Assembly: GCA_002716385.1 (NCBI GenBank)
Contig: PBAX01000003.1
Location: forward strand, 1-64,000
DNA from: Phycisphaerae bacterium
GTDB taxonomy: Bacteria > Planctomycetota > Phycisphaerae > Phycisphaerales > SM1A02
Direction: 5' to 3'
DNA length: 64,000 nt
Shown: positions 8,382-17,453 of the stretch, in pieces
Layout: every line of letters begins with the position of its first letter
How positions within the stretch are numbered: the first letter of the stretch is position 1
Position numbers and translations under genes: made by a program
Notes under the pieces: model-generated
What the model saw: only the letters and a program-made list of their open reading frames with translations
Told to the model about the DNA's origin: nothing
Databases searched by the model: none

Positions 8382-8446
8382 CGGGGTCATCTCCTCATCG
8401 ATACCCTCAAGCGTACTCGATGCAGGCGGGGCCGTGCCAGATCCTC

Positions 8447-11368
8447 TCAGATGGTTGCGGCAGTTCGTCGCTTGCGTCGAGGGGACTCGGGGGATGTGGA
8501 GGCGAGATAGCGTCCGGTGAAGCTCGTCTTCACCTTGGAGACGGTTTCCGGCGTCCCCTCCGCAATGATGGTTCCTCCGCCGGCGCCGCCTTCCGGGCCG
8601 AGGTCTAGGATCCAGTCCGCATTTCGGATGACATCAAGGTTGTGTTCGATGATGACGAGCGTGTTGTTGAGATCCGCCAGACGATGCAGTACCTCTATGA
8701 GTCTGTCCACATCGGCAAAATGGAGTCCGGTGGTCGGTTCGTCGAGGATGTAGAGAGTATGCCCGACGCTCTTGGTACCGAGTTCTCTTGCCAGTTTGAC
8801 ACGCTGGGCTTCTCCGCCGGAAAGGGTGGTGGATGGTTGTCCCAGTTCCAGATAGCCCAGTCCGACATCGACCAGGCATTGCAGCATCCGATGGATGGGG
8901 GGCTGGGCCTCGAAGAAGCCGACCGCTTCATCGATGGGCATCGAAAGCACGTCGGCGATGGATCGTCCCTTCCAGAGGACTTCAAGGGTCTCCCGGTTGT
9001 ATCTGGAACCCTTGCAGGTGTCGCAGGTGACGAAGACGTCCGGGAGGAAGTGCATCTCTATCTTACGCACGCCCTGACCCTGGCACTCCTCACATCGTCC
9101 ACCCTTGACGTTGAAGCTGAACCTCCCAGGCGCATAGCCCCTGATTTTGGATTCCCTGGTCTGTGTGAACAGTTTCCGGATGCCGTCGAAAACGCCCGTG
9201 TAGGTCGCCGGATTGGATCGGGGCGTTCGTCCGATGGGAGATTGATCGACTTCGATGAGTTTGTCGATCTTGCCCAATCCAGTGACACGTGTGTGCTTAC
9301 CGGGTCTGGCGCCACTGCCGGTGAGGTGTCGCTGCACTGATTTGCAGAGGATGTTGCTGATCAGGGTCGACTTGCCCGATCCGGACACGCCTGTGACGCA
9401 GACCAGCCCGCCGAGAGGTATCGATGCATCGATCTTCTTCAGATTGTGGGCGGCGGCACCTTTGATCGTTATGGCGTTGCGAGGCTTCATGGGCCTTCGT
9501 GAATCAGGGGTGCCGATGGATTTTCGTCCGGAAAGGTAGTCTCCGGTAAGGGAGGCCTTGCACTTCTGGATGTCTGCGATGGAACCCTGCGCTACCACCT
9601 GGCCACCATGTCTACCCGGTCCGGGTCCGATATCGACTACGTGATCCGCTTCTCGGATCATCCCCTCGTCATGTTCCACCACGACAACGGTATTCCCGAT
9701 TCCAGAGAGCCTTTGAAGGGTCTCTATCAGTCGATCGTTGTCACGTTGGTGCAGTCCGATGGTGGGTTCGTCGAGGACATAGCAGACACCGACGAGGCCC
9801 GAGCCGACCTGTGTGGCGAGCCGAATCCGCTGGGCTTCGCCTCCCGAGAGCGTCGTGCTGCTGCGATCCAATGTGAGGTATCCCAGGCCTACGCTGTGCA
9901 GGAAGCCCAGTCTTGATTGGATTTCCTTGAGGATCGGTTCCGCGATCTTGGAATGCTCGCCCGGGAGCTTCAGCTTCTGAAGCGTCGACTCGGCGTCCTC
10001 GATGGTCATCGACGCGATGTCCGCGATGCTCACCATGCGATCCTGTGCGGAGAGCAGTACGTGCAGCGCTTCGTCGCGAAGTCGTTGACCTTGGCAGCTG
10101 GTGCATGGTCTGGAGCTTTGGTACCCGGCGAGTCGTTCTCGCACACGATCACTGTCGGTTTCGAGATATCGGCGACGCAGATTGGGCAGTACGCCTTCGA
10201 ACTTGAACTTGCCCTTGCTTCCCTCCAGAAGGGTGTCCTTTTGTGACCGCGTGAGTTCCTCGAATGGGGTGGAGCGATCGAGACCGGTCGCTTCGCTGAA
10301 GCGTCGCAGCTGTCGGCTGTACCAGGTGTTGAGTCTTCTTCCATTCTTCGTCCAGGGGGCCAGTGCGCCTTCCCCGAAACCCTTGGATGGTTCGGGTACG
10401 ACGAGTCCCTCGTCGAAGGCCATGATCGTTCCCAGACCATCGCAGTCATGGCACGCGCCGTGCGGTGAATTGAAGGAGAATAGCCGCGGCGCCATCTCGG
10501 AAAGACTGCATTCGGGGTGGTCGGGGCAGGCGAGGTGTTCGCTGAATCGATGTTCCTTCCACTTGCCCTTGCTGGTTTCCTCCATAACGGTCACGAGTCC
10601 GGAGCCGGCCTTGAGTGCGGTTTCGATGGATTCGCTGATTCTGTTCCTTGCCGAGTCCTTGATGGCGACTCGATCGACCACTGCGTCGAGATCATGTGTC
10701 TCGTAGCGACCCAGATCAAGTGGGTTCTCGCCTCCACGCGAAAGCGTCTCGCGTATGTCGACGATCTCCCCATTGACTCTCGCTCTCACGAAGCCGGCCT
10801 GTTGCAGGGATTCGAGGACCTCGCGGTGGTATCCCTTTCGTCCTCTGATGACCGGGGCGCAGAGAATCAGCCTGGTTCCCGGCTTGAAGGCCATGAGCGT
10901 CTCGACGATCTGGCTGGCGCTGGATCCGGAGATGGGCAGGCCGCAGGTGCCCTTGGGAGTCTTCTTCCAACAAGTCGGCGTGCCGCATCGAGCGTAGAGG
11001 AGTCTGAGGTAGTCCCATATCTCGGTGGTCGTCGCCACGGTCGACCTGGGATTATGGCCGCCGCCTCTCTGCTGGATGGCGATGGTGGGGGGCAGACCGG
11101 TGATCGCCTCTATGTCGGGCTTCCGCATCTGCTGAAGGAATTGCCTCGCGTAGGCGCTCAGCGATTCCATGTACTTGCGTTGGCCTTCGGCGAATATCGT
11201 GTCGAAGGCCAGCGAACTCTTCCCCGATCCCGACACGCCCGTCACGACAACGAGCTGGTCTCTTGGGATGACGAGATCAACATCGCGGAGGTTGTGCTCC
11301 CTCGCTCCGGTGATCGAGATGTTTCTGGATGCCGGCATCTTCAACAGCATAGACGCCTCGTGGTCCAT
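8447..11368 (-). CDS. uvrA: Excinuclease ABC subunit A
   Basis: A 973-residue UvrA, the ATPase that finds DNA lesions and loads UvrB in nucleotide excision repair. The first Walker A GVSGSGKSS is at 44-52, the UvrB-interaction and signature segments follow, and the first zinc module is visible (CPDHPEC, later GACHDCDGLG). Two ABC signatures occur (LSGGEAQRIRLAT and LSGGEAQRVKLAREL), with VLDEPTIGLH and ILDEPTTGLHF Walker B/D-loop segments, a second Walker A GVSGSGKST, and a second zinc finger (GGRCEECQGQG, then CDTCKGSRY). Length is normal. The start is uncertain: the Shine-Dalgarno at 11368 is weak and ATGs lie 6 and 10 codons further in. It sits 21 nt downstream of the ABC-2 permease gene on the same strand. 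No LexA box was recognised. Confidence 0.97.
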   Translation of the reverse strand: MDHEASMLLKMPASRNISITGAREHNLRDVDLVIPRDQLVVVTGVSGSGKSSLAFDTIFAEGQRKYMESLSAYARQFLQQMRKPDIEAITGLPPTIAIQQRGGGHNPRSTVATTTEIWDYLRLLYARCGTPTCWKKTPKGTCGLPISGSSASQIVETLMAFKPGTRLILCAPVIRGRKGYHREVLESLQQAGFVRARVNGEIVDIRETLSRGGENPLDLGRYETHDLDAVVDRVAIKDSARNRISESIETALKAGSGLVTVMEETSKGKWKEHRFSEHLACPDHPECSLSEMAPRLFSFNSPHGACHDCDGLGTIMAFDEGLVVPEPSKGFGEGALAPWTKNGRRLNTWYSRQLRRFSEATGLDRSTPFEELTRSQKDTLLEGSKGKFKFEGVLPNLRRRYLETDSDRVRERLAGYQSSRPCTSCQGQRLRDEALHVLLSAQDRMVSIADIASMTIEDAESTLQKLKLPGEHSKIAEPILKEIQSRLGFLHSVGLGYLTLDRSSTTLSGGEAQRIRLATQVGSGLVGVCYVLDEPTIGLHQRDNDRLIETLQRLSGIGNTVVVVEHDEGMIREADHVVDIGPGPGRHGGQVVAQGSIADIQKCKASLTGDYLSGRKSIGTPDSRRPMKPRNAITIKGAAAHNLKKIDASIPLGGLVCVTGVSGSGKSTLISNILCKSVQRHLTGSGARPGKHTRVTGLGKIDKLIEVDQSPIGRTPRSNPATYTGVFDGIRKLFTQTRESKIRGYAPGRFSFNVKGGRCEECQGQGVRKIEMHFLPDVFVTCDTCKGSRYNRETLEVLWKGRSIADVLSMPIDEAVGFFEAQPPIHRMLQCLVDVGLGYLELGQPSTTLSGGEAQRVKLARELGTKSVGHTLYILDEPTTGLHFADVDRLIEVLHRLADLNNTLVIIEHNLDVIRNADWILDLGPEGGAGGGTIIAEGTPETVSKVKTSFTGRYLASTSPESPRRKRRTAATI

Positions 11369-11389
11369 ACGGCGTTTGATGTCGGGCTT

Positions 11390-12559
11390 CTAGCCTACTT
11401 CGCGTCGCTGGAACAGGATCACGCCGACGGCGATGGCAGAGAGGGAATACGCCAGTCCGTACAGGATCGCCTCGACCACGTAGCTGGCCGGAATGGTGTG
11501 ATTCTGAGTGATGGCGTCGGTAAGCCACATGACCTGGAAATTAGGAAGGACGTCATAGCCGGCTACATACAGCCAGTATGTGATCTTTTCCTGAGTCGTG
11601 GCGAGGTCCATCAAGGGGACCGTGGGCACATCGATTATCTCGGTGTACTCCCCGGATTCCCCGGAGATGAAGTTGATGGTCTTCGATGCCTCCTCCTGGA
11701 GTGTCAATCCCTGCTCCTTGGCCTTGGCCAGCCAAAGGGCCTCCATGTCCTTGATGCGTGACAGGAAGATCGAGTCGGAGAGTAGGCCGAGCAGGAAGAG
11801 CCCGACCGTCACGAGTATCGTCATGAGCTGGCCCGCACGCGTGCTCACGGCCACGGCAATGGCGCACATCATGAGGATAGCCATCATCATCGCGACGATC
11901 GCCAGCCAGAGATCGGGCTTGAGCCCGAGTCCCATCGGGCGTGAGGAGAAATCGGGGCCGAAGTTGATCGAGAGGACCCACGCAAGCAGCAGGAGTGGTG
12001 TCGTGAAGAAGATCACCGAACTCGTGAACACCATGTTGTAGAAGTAGTTGCACCAGGCGGCGACGCCCCAGCCCAGTAGAAAGGCGGTGGATCCGAAGAT
12101 CACGACCGGAAGGTGGATCGGATCCTGAACGGTTTCAAGGACGGCATGTGTTTCGACCAGCATGAAAATCATGAAGAGGAACAGTGTCGACAGCATCATC
12201 GCCAATGCAACACCCACGAATTTCCCTAAGACGAACAGCGGTCGTCCAACCGGTTTCGATATGACCGTCAAGGCGGTCTTGTTGCTGATTTCACGTCCCA
12301 GAACACTTGTCGCGATGAAGCCAGAGAGCAGGGCGGCTGACATGAAGATTGTCGCCAGTCCGATGTCGATGAGCATCCTCTGGTTCTCATCCATCGTGAA
12401 CGCCGAGAGCGGGTTGCTCAGGACGATCAGCAGCGAGGCCCCGACGAGAACCACCAGGACGACAGGCTGGCGGACGCTCTCGAAGAAGGTATTCCTGATG
12501 ATGGCGAGTATCTGTTGGAACATTCGGCTTTGGGGTCCGCTGAGGGGGTCGGGACCCAT
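11390..12559 (-). CDS. ABC-2 type transporter permease
   Basis: A 389-residue polytopic protein, with an alternative start at the ATG at 12523 (MFQQILAIIRNTFFES). About six hydrophobic segments are visible, including VVLVVLVGASLLIVLS near the N-terminus and a C-terminal LAYSLSAIAVGVILF. After the second segment comes GREISNKTALTVISKPVG then GKFVG, a motif shared with the larger permease at 18641-20713. There is no ATPase on this strand. The divergent ABC ATPase at 17454 is a plausible partner, which is inference. A 100-nt inverted-repeat-bounded segment lies in its upstream region. Confidence 0.85.
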   Translation of the reverse strand: MGPDPLSGPQSRMFQQILAIIRNTFFESVRQPVVLVVLVGASLLIVLSNPLSAFTMDENQRMLIDIGLATIFMSAALLSGFIATSVLGREISNKTALTVISKPVGRPLFVLGKFVGVALAMMLSTLFLFMIFMLVETHAVLETVQDPIHLPVVIFGSTAFLLGWGVAAWCNYFYNMVFTSSVIFFTTPLLLLAWVLSINFGPDFSSRPMGLGLKPDLWLAIVAMMMAILMMCAIAVAVSTRAGQLMTILVTVGLFLLGLLSDSIFLSRIKDMEALWLAKAKEQGLTLQEEASKTINFISGESGEYTEIIDVPTVPLMDLATTQEKITYWLYVAGYDVLPNFQVMWLTDAITQNHTIPASYVVEAILYGLAYSLSAIAVGVILFQRREVG

Positions 12560-12590
12560 GGTACCGAGGTGGGCCTCATCGCATCCGTAC

Positions 12591-12698
12591 AGGGGTCAGA
12601 TTAGGCAGGGTTCGAAGGAAAATGATATTTTGATGGCCGTCTGAGAACCCCGTCCACAGGATGCTGCGTACCAGTGTCACATGCCGATTCTGACCCCT
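12591..12698. repeat. 108-bp segment bounded by perfect 10-bp inverted repeats, between divergent genes
   Basis: AGGGGTCAGA (12591-12600) and its exact reverse complement TCTGACCCCT (12689-12698) bound 88 nt. Read toward each gene, TCTGACCCCT lies 25 nt before the SPFH start (12724) and 31 nt before the permease ATG (12559). A third copy of AGGGGTCAGA occurs at 40995-41004, just before another start codon. It could be a pair of operator half-sites or a small non-autonomous mobile-element remnant with terminal inverted repeats. No target-site duplication is evident. Confidence 0.5.
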
Positions 12699-12723
12699 CC
12701 TCGATATACCGGTTCATTTTCCC

Positions 12724-14946
12724 ATGAGAGTTGATCATCTGGCCTACCAGCGGGCCACGAAAATATCTGTATTTGGTTTTTTCCTCCAGCTGGTAGTGTC
12801 GCTGACATTCCTCATCTACGGTCTGGCTGTTGGCGACAGTCCATCCGTCATGGCGTCGCTTTGGGCATTCCCATCGCTCCTGATCTGGATCGGATTGATC
12901 CTCGTCTTCAACCAGCACAAGATGGAGCGGTTGGAATCACTCGAGGAGGATGAGCTATCCGCTGGAGGGGTGGCGGGCGAGTCGATCTTCGATCGAGCCG
13001 GTGACGAGGTACGCGTAGCGGCCCGCAGGCTCAAGCTGATCTATCGTTGGATTCTCCCCATCCTCAGCTCCGTGTATGTCCTCGCCTTGGCATTTCTTGC
13101 CTGGAGAATGTTTGCCTGGCTGTCGCTGTATGGAGAGCCAGGTTCGATGAAGAACCTGCCGATGGCTCAGGGCAAGGGATGGCTCATCGCCATCTGTCTG
13201 GGCTTCACTGCGGCCTGTTTCATCTGCTCCCGATTCCTTAGCGGCATGGCGGAGCTCAAGGCCTGGCAGAATCTTCGTGCCGGCTCGGGTGCGATGGTCG
13301 GCAACTCGCTCGTGCTGCTGTTTGTGGCGATCGGTGTCATCTGTCGATTCTTCGACGTCGATTATTTCCTGCAGATCGTCATATGGGCCATCCCAATCTT
13401 CATGGCATTCGTGGCGGCAGAGGTAGTTCTCAATCTGATACTTAACATCTACAGACCAAGGACGCAGGGCGACTACGCTCGACCAGCCTTTGACTCGCGG
13501 TCCCTGAGCCTCCTTGCTCAACCTGACTCGCTTGTCCGGTCTGCCAACGAGGCCGTCAACTACCAGTTTGGATTCGATATCTCCAGTTCCTGGGGCTATC
13601 AGCTCGTACTCAGAAGTGCTGGCTGGCTTGTCGTTCTGGGCGTGGTTTCGCTCATCGGATTGAGCACCATGGTCGTGGTTGACGGGCGTCAGGAAGGTCT
13701 GAGAATCCGCCAGGGAGCCATTGTTGGCCAGGATGGGACAGAGGTTCACGATTCGGGTCTGTTCTGGAAGCTTCCATGGCCTCTGGAGACATCCGAGCTG
13801 CATGAGGTCACGACCGAGCGTGTGCTGGCCATCAATGGTCAGGAGCGCGAGACGCCTACAAGTTCCATTTGGGGCAAGGACGATTTGAAGCTGGTTGTTG
13901 GCGACACGATGGAGCCCTTCATCGTCGCCGGATCAAGAATGGGCGACGGCAACATGGGCCTCGTGAAGGGGCTGATCGAGGCCACCGGGTCCTCGGACGA
14001 TCAGATCGAGTCGGATCTGAAGGAAGCCCAGCGGGACATCGTCAACGCGCTTGTCGACATGCAGATCTATCTCACCTACCGAATTCGTCCGACCAACGAT
14101 GAACGCGGTGGTGGATTGCTCGACTATCTGTCGTTCGGTTCTGATCGTCGGGCCTCGAGACAGAGTCTGTTGACAGAACGTCAGACGGCCTTGAAGCTTC
14201 TGGCGCTGTCAGAAGTCACCCAATATCTGAGCACGCTCGGTCTGGACGATGTGCTGTCCCTCGACCGTTCCAAGCTCGCGGCGGAACTGTTTCCACTGAT
14301 ACGTGCCGCATTCGAGAAGATGGACACCGGAGTCGAGCTGATCGGCGTCGATGTGCCGGTCGTACGACCGATCGGATCGATGGCGAATGCCTTTGAGGAT
14401 CTCGATATTGCCATCCAGCAGAGCGACAGCCTGATAGCGGAAGCGGAGCGCAATCGAGTGGTCATGCTTACATCCATGGTCGGCAACCCGGACCTCGTTG
14501 ATACGGTTCTCGATGCCATTGAGAAGTTCGACGAGGCACAGGTCCAATACGATCAGGCCATAAAAGCCTATGGCGAGGATTCGGCGCAGGCACGTCAGGC
14601 TTCCGAAAAGGTCGATCAGCTGTCAATGGAAGCATCCAAGCTCGTACGTCGTGGTGGCGGGCAGGCCGCTCGTCTCATCTCGACGGCGGAACGTGACAAG
14701 TGGGTCAGCCTGATGGAGCAGCGGACACAGGCGAGTCGAATTCGCGGACAAGGGGCGGCTTATCGAGCCGCACCTGAGCTCTATCGTCAATGGCACACGA
14801 TGCAGTCGTATCGAAATTTCCCCGACTTCCGGAAGTACATCATCGGAATCGACCCTGACAGGATGAAGGTCAATGTGGGCCTCAACGAATATGCCTCGCC
14901 GGGCACCATCTACAGCGACACGATCCTGACCGAGGAAGAAGAATAG
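12724..14946 (+). CDS. HflK-like SPFH protein with a six-helix N-terminal membrane domain
   Basis: A 740-residue protein. Residues 1 to about 250 hold some six hydrophobic helices (for example VFGFFLQLVVSLTFLIYGLA and WAFPSLLIWIGLILVF), with two more around TM5-6. A further helix (GWLVVLGVVSLIGLSTMVVV, about 300-320) leads into an SPFH/band-7 domain beginning GLRIRQGAIVGQDGTEVHDSG and FWKLPWPLETSELHEV, which resembles HflK. A long helical segment (about 550-690) follows. HflK and HflC normally have one TM helix, so the extra six are unusual. The known role of HflKC is to form a large membrane cage that restrains the protease FtsH. It is the first gene of a plus-strand run with 2-nt spacing to the next. 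Confidence 0.82.
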   Translation: MRVDHLAYQRATKISVFGFFLQLVVSLTFLIYGLAVGDSPSVMASLWAFPSLLIWIGLILVFNQHKMERLESLEEDELSAGGVAGESIFDRAGDEVRVAARRLKLIYRWILPILSSVYVLALAFLAWRMFAWLSLYGEPGSMKNLPMAQGKGWLIAICLGFTAACFICSRFLSGMAELKAWQNLRAGSGAMVGNSLVLLFVAIGVICRFFDVDYFLQIVIWAIPIFMAFVAAEVVLNLILNIYRPRTQGDYARPAFDSRSLSLLAQPDSLVRSANEAVNYQFGFDISSSWGYQLVLRSAGWLVVLGVVSLIGLSTMVVVDGRQEGLRIRQGAIVGQDGTEVHDSGLFWKLPWPLETSELHEVTTERVLAINGQERETPTSSIWGKDDLKLVVGDTMEPFIVAGSRMGDGNMGLVKGLIEATGSSDDQIESDLKEAQRDIVNALVDMQIYLTYRIRPTNDERGGGLLDYLSFGSDRRASRQSLLTERQTALKLLALSEVTQYLSTLGLDDVLSLDRSKLAAELFPLIRAAFEKMDTGVELIGVDVPVVRPIGSMANAFEDLDIAIQQSDSLIAEAERNRVVMLTSMVGNPDLVDTVLDAIEKFDEAQVQYDQAIKAYGEDSAQARQASEKVDQLSMEASKLVRRGGGQAARLISTAERDKWVSLMEQRTQASRIRGQGAAYRAAPELYRQWHTMQSYRNFPDFRKYIIGIDPDRMKVNVGLNEYASPGTIYSDTILTEEEE

Positions 14947-14948
14947 TC

Positions 14949-15926
14949 ATGAAGAAAATCGCCGCCATCGTAATTGGATTGATCATCCTGTCCGTGCTGC
15001 TGTTGTTCAGCATGACCTATTCGGTGGGATTCAATCAGGTTGCCTTGAAGAGCCACTTCGGCAAGGTGGATTCCTCCAGCATCATTCGTGAGCCGGGTCT
15101 CCATTTCCGATGGCCCTTCTTCGCAGACAGCGTCACCACGTATGACACGCGTGTCCAGCTTCTCAAGACCGGTCAGGAGAACCTGCAGACCGCTGATGGC
15201 TTGCAGGTGGTCATTCAGGCCTTCCTGCTCTGGAGGTTGGACGCCGAAGGTGAGGGCCCCCTGAAGTTCTATCAGTCGTATCCGGAGATGTCGGATGCCA
15301 GCGGCGCCTTGATTACCCAGTTCCGTGACGCGGTCTCGGTCGTCAGCGAGTATGAATTCAATGATCTGTTGGGCGAAGGGAACAAACTCAATGAGATCGA
15401 GTCGAAGATTCTTGCCAGGATGGGGACAGCCGTATCGGAAGGCGTGAAGCCCGTTTCGGCCGGAATCAGCCGGATCCTTCTCAGAGAGAAGGTGTCCCAG
15501 GAAGTCATCAAGGGGATGCAGGCTCGACGTAACACTTTGGCTGAGAACGAGCGAGCTCGTGGCGAGGCGGAGGCCGAGAGGATCCGGTCCGAAGCCACGA
15601 CCATCACCGACAAGATCTATGCCTTTGCAGAGCAGCGGGCTCAGGAAATCCGTACACGTGCAGACGAGCGAAGCGCCCGTTATCTCGAGGAGATGAGTCA
15701 GGACGAGGAGCTGGCCGTGTTCCTGATCTGGCTGGACACGTTGCAGAAGGCCTTGAGCAAGAACACCACGGTCATCATAGATACGGACTTCGCTCCTTGG
15801 CATCTCATGAAGCCCGAATCGCCGGATGGAAGCCTCCGCATTCCGAAGCCAAGGGCTGGCGAAGGCGGCTCCGGCAAGGTCAAGACAAGTGATGCTTCCG
15901 ATTCGAACAAAAGTCAGGGGTCCTGA
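14949..15926 (+). CDS. HflC-like SPFH protein
   Basis: A 325-residue protein with one N-terminal membrane helix (IAAIVIGLIILSVLLLFSM) followed by an SPFH domain (VGFNQVALKSHFGKVDSS, REPGLHFRWPFFADSV, YDTRVQLL). A long charged helix (ERARGEAEAERIRSEATT) is typical of HflC/stomatin families. The C-terminal 40 residues are Ser/Gly/Lys-rich and probably disordered. HflC partners HflK in a membrane complex. Here it lies between two HflK-like genes with 2-nt gaps on both sides, so equal co-expression is likely. No ftsH is seen in the window. Confidence 0.87.
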   Translation: MKKIAAIVIGLIILSVLLLFSMTYSVGFNQVALKSHFGKVDSSSIIREPGLHFRWPFFADSVTTYDTRVQLLKTGQENLQTADGLQVVIQAFLLWRLDAEGEGPLKFYQSYPEMSDASGALITQFRDAVSVVSEYEFNDLLGEGNKLNEIESKILARMGTAVSEGVKPVSAGISRILLREKVSQEVIKGMQARRNTLAENERARGEAEAERIRSEATTITDKIYAFAEQRAQEIRTRADERSARYLEEMSQDEELAVFLIWLDTLQKALSKNTTVIIDTDFAPWHLMKPESPDGSLRIPKPRAGEGGSGKVKTSDASDSNKSQGS

Positions 15927-15928
15927 GC

Positions 15929-17425
15929 ATGGCCAAGTCATGGAAAGATGGAGACATGAACGAGTCCGATCCATCGGCTCGTGACTATTCCGTTGAGGAG
16001 ACCCCGCTTGAGGTCGAGCCCGCTCGCAGAGCGGCTTCCGCGGAGTTCGTGGTCGATTCCGATGTTGGATCGGTAGCTGCGCTCAGGGAGGCGATGGATC
16101 CTGCAAATCGTTCCCTCACAGATGCGTTGCAGATGACGTTCCGTGTTCTGCAGACGGGCATCGTGGTTCTGCTGGTTCTGTTCCTCTTCTCTGGATTCAA
16201 GACAGTGGGCACGTCCCAGTCAGGTGTCGCCACCGTCTGGGGGCGTATTGTCGATCGTGACGGGCTGCAGCCTGGCCTTCAGATGAACTGGCCACCTCCA
16301 ATAGGTGAATTCGTTCTTTTCGAGTCCGAAGGTCGTGAAGTCGATGACGGTGGGGCGTTCCTCTCCCAGAACATGAGAACCCTAGGAATGGAGAACGCGC
16401 TCGAGGCTTCCGGTAGTCGTGATCAGTTGACTCCGTCCAAAGACGGATCATTCCTCACCGAGGGTGGTGAGCTGGCCCATATCGGCATCGACGCGAAGTA
16501 TCGGATAACAAGTCCGGCAACCTTCCTGACCAACATTGCGGATGCCGATGCAAATAGCATCGTGAAAGTGGCCTTGGAACGAGCGGTCGTGCATGTCGGT
16601 GGTTCCATGAAGCTGAAGGTGCTTCAGGATGAGCTCTCCAATGCCGAAATCGAGGAGATGATCGCCGACTCCGCACAGTCGGTCCTCGAAGAGATTGGCA
16701 GTGGCATGAAGATCAGTCAGGTCATTGTCCGGAACGAGGTCATGCCGCCGACCAGAATCCTCAAGAAGCAAGAGGAATTCAGTCAGTCTCGTCAGCGTGC
16801 TACCGAAAAGATCGAGCGTGCCAACAAGGCCGCTCAGGAAGCGCTCATCGGTGTCGCCGGCAAGTCCTATCCCGAGCTGGCCAGGCTCGTCATGGCCTAC
16901 GAGGAGGCATGGACGCTCGATTCAGATGATGTTGAAAAACGGTTGGCCGACATCAGCGCGTTCTTCGAAGGGGACGAGATCGCCGGTCTGGCCGCTCGTG
17001 CAATCAGTACCGCGAAACGATTCCAGTCCAGAGTCGATCAGGGCCTTGGCCGTGAGGCCAGGCGTTTCGCGGGTCTTTTGCCTTCATATCGAGAGCATCC
17101 TGATCTCGTGATCGCGGAAAAGTGGCTTGAGGCCTATGCGGCCGTCATGGGACGGCCGGACGTGGAGATCATGTATGTCCCTGAAGGGCTTGGTTCCATG
17201 GGGCTGGACATCACGGGCCTGGAATCCGTCCGGGACATCAGAAGGCGTGCTGACATCGAGGCTCGAGAGCGAGCTGTCGGGATGCTCGGGGGGACATCCT
17301 CCGATTACATGATGCGTGCCAGTGAGATCAACATCGGCAAGGCAGGCCGTCAGCTGAACATCGATGAATCGACTGGAACCGTCACAGGCATGCGGCAGGA
17401 GCTGCTCAACAAGGACCAGAAGTAG
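15929..17425 (+). CDS. Second HflK-like SPFH protein
   Basis: A 498-residue protein. An acidic cytoplasmic N-terminus of about 70 residues precedes one membrane helix (LQTGIVVLLVLFLFSGF) and an SPFH domain (VGTSQSGVATVWGRIVD, GLQPGLQMNWPPPIGEF, IDAKYRITSPATFL). This is the HflK pattern of a Pro-rich turn after PGL. A helical region and an Ala/Arg/Glu-rich tail follow. It differs from the 740-residue protein in lacking the extra membrane helices. Together the three genes could form a hetero-oligomeric SPFH assembly with two HflK-type subunits and one HflC-type subunit. The next gene starts 28 nt downstream. Confidence 0.85.
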   Translation: MAKSWKDGDMNESDPSARDYSVEETPLEVEPARRAASAEFVVDSDVGSVAALREAMDPANRSLTDALQMTFRVLQTGIVVLLVLFLFSGFKTVGTSQSGVATVWGRIVDRDGLQPGLQMNWPPPIGEFVLFESEGREVDDGGAFLSQNMRTLGMENALEASGSRDQLTPSKDGSFLTEGGELAHIGIDAKYRITSPATFLTNIADADANSIVKVALERAVVHVGGSMKLKVLQDELSNAEIEEMIADSAQSVLEEIGSGMKISQVIVRNEVMPPTRILKKQEEFSQSRQRATEKIERANKAAQEALIGVAGKSYPELARLVMAYEEAWTLDSDDVEKRLADISAFFEGDEIAGLAARAISTAKRFQSRVDQGLGREARRFAGLLPSYREHPDLVIAEKWLEAYAAVMGRPDVEIMYVPEGLGSMGLDITGLESVRDIRRRADIEARERAVGMLGGTSSDYMMRASEINIGKAGRQLNIDESTGTVTGMRQELLNKDQK

Positions 17426-17453
17426 CGGTCTGCCGCGGAAGGGTCATGTTTTC

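Noticed and set aside
10517-11761. Plus-strand 414-codon frame antisense to uvrA and the permease
   Set aside because: Covers the UvrA Walker A and zinc segments on the opposite strand; no family features of its own.
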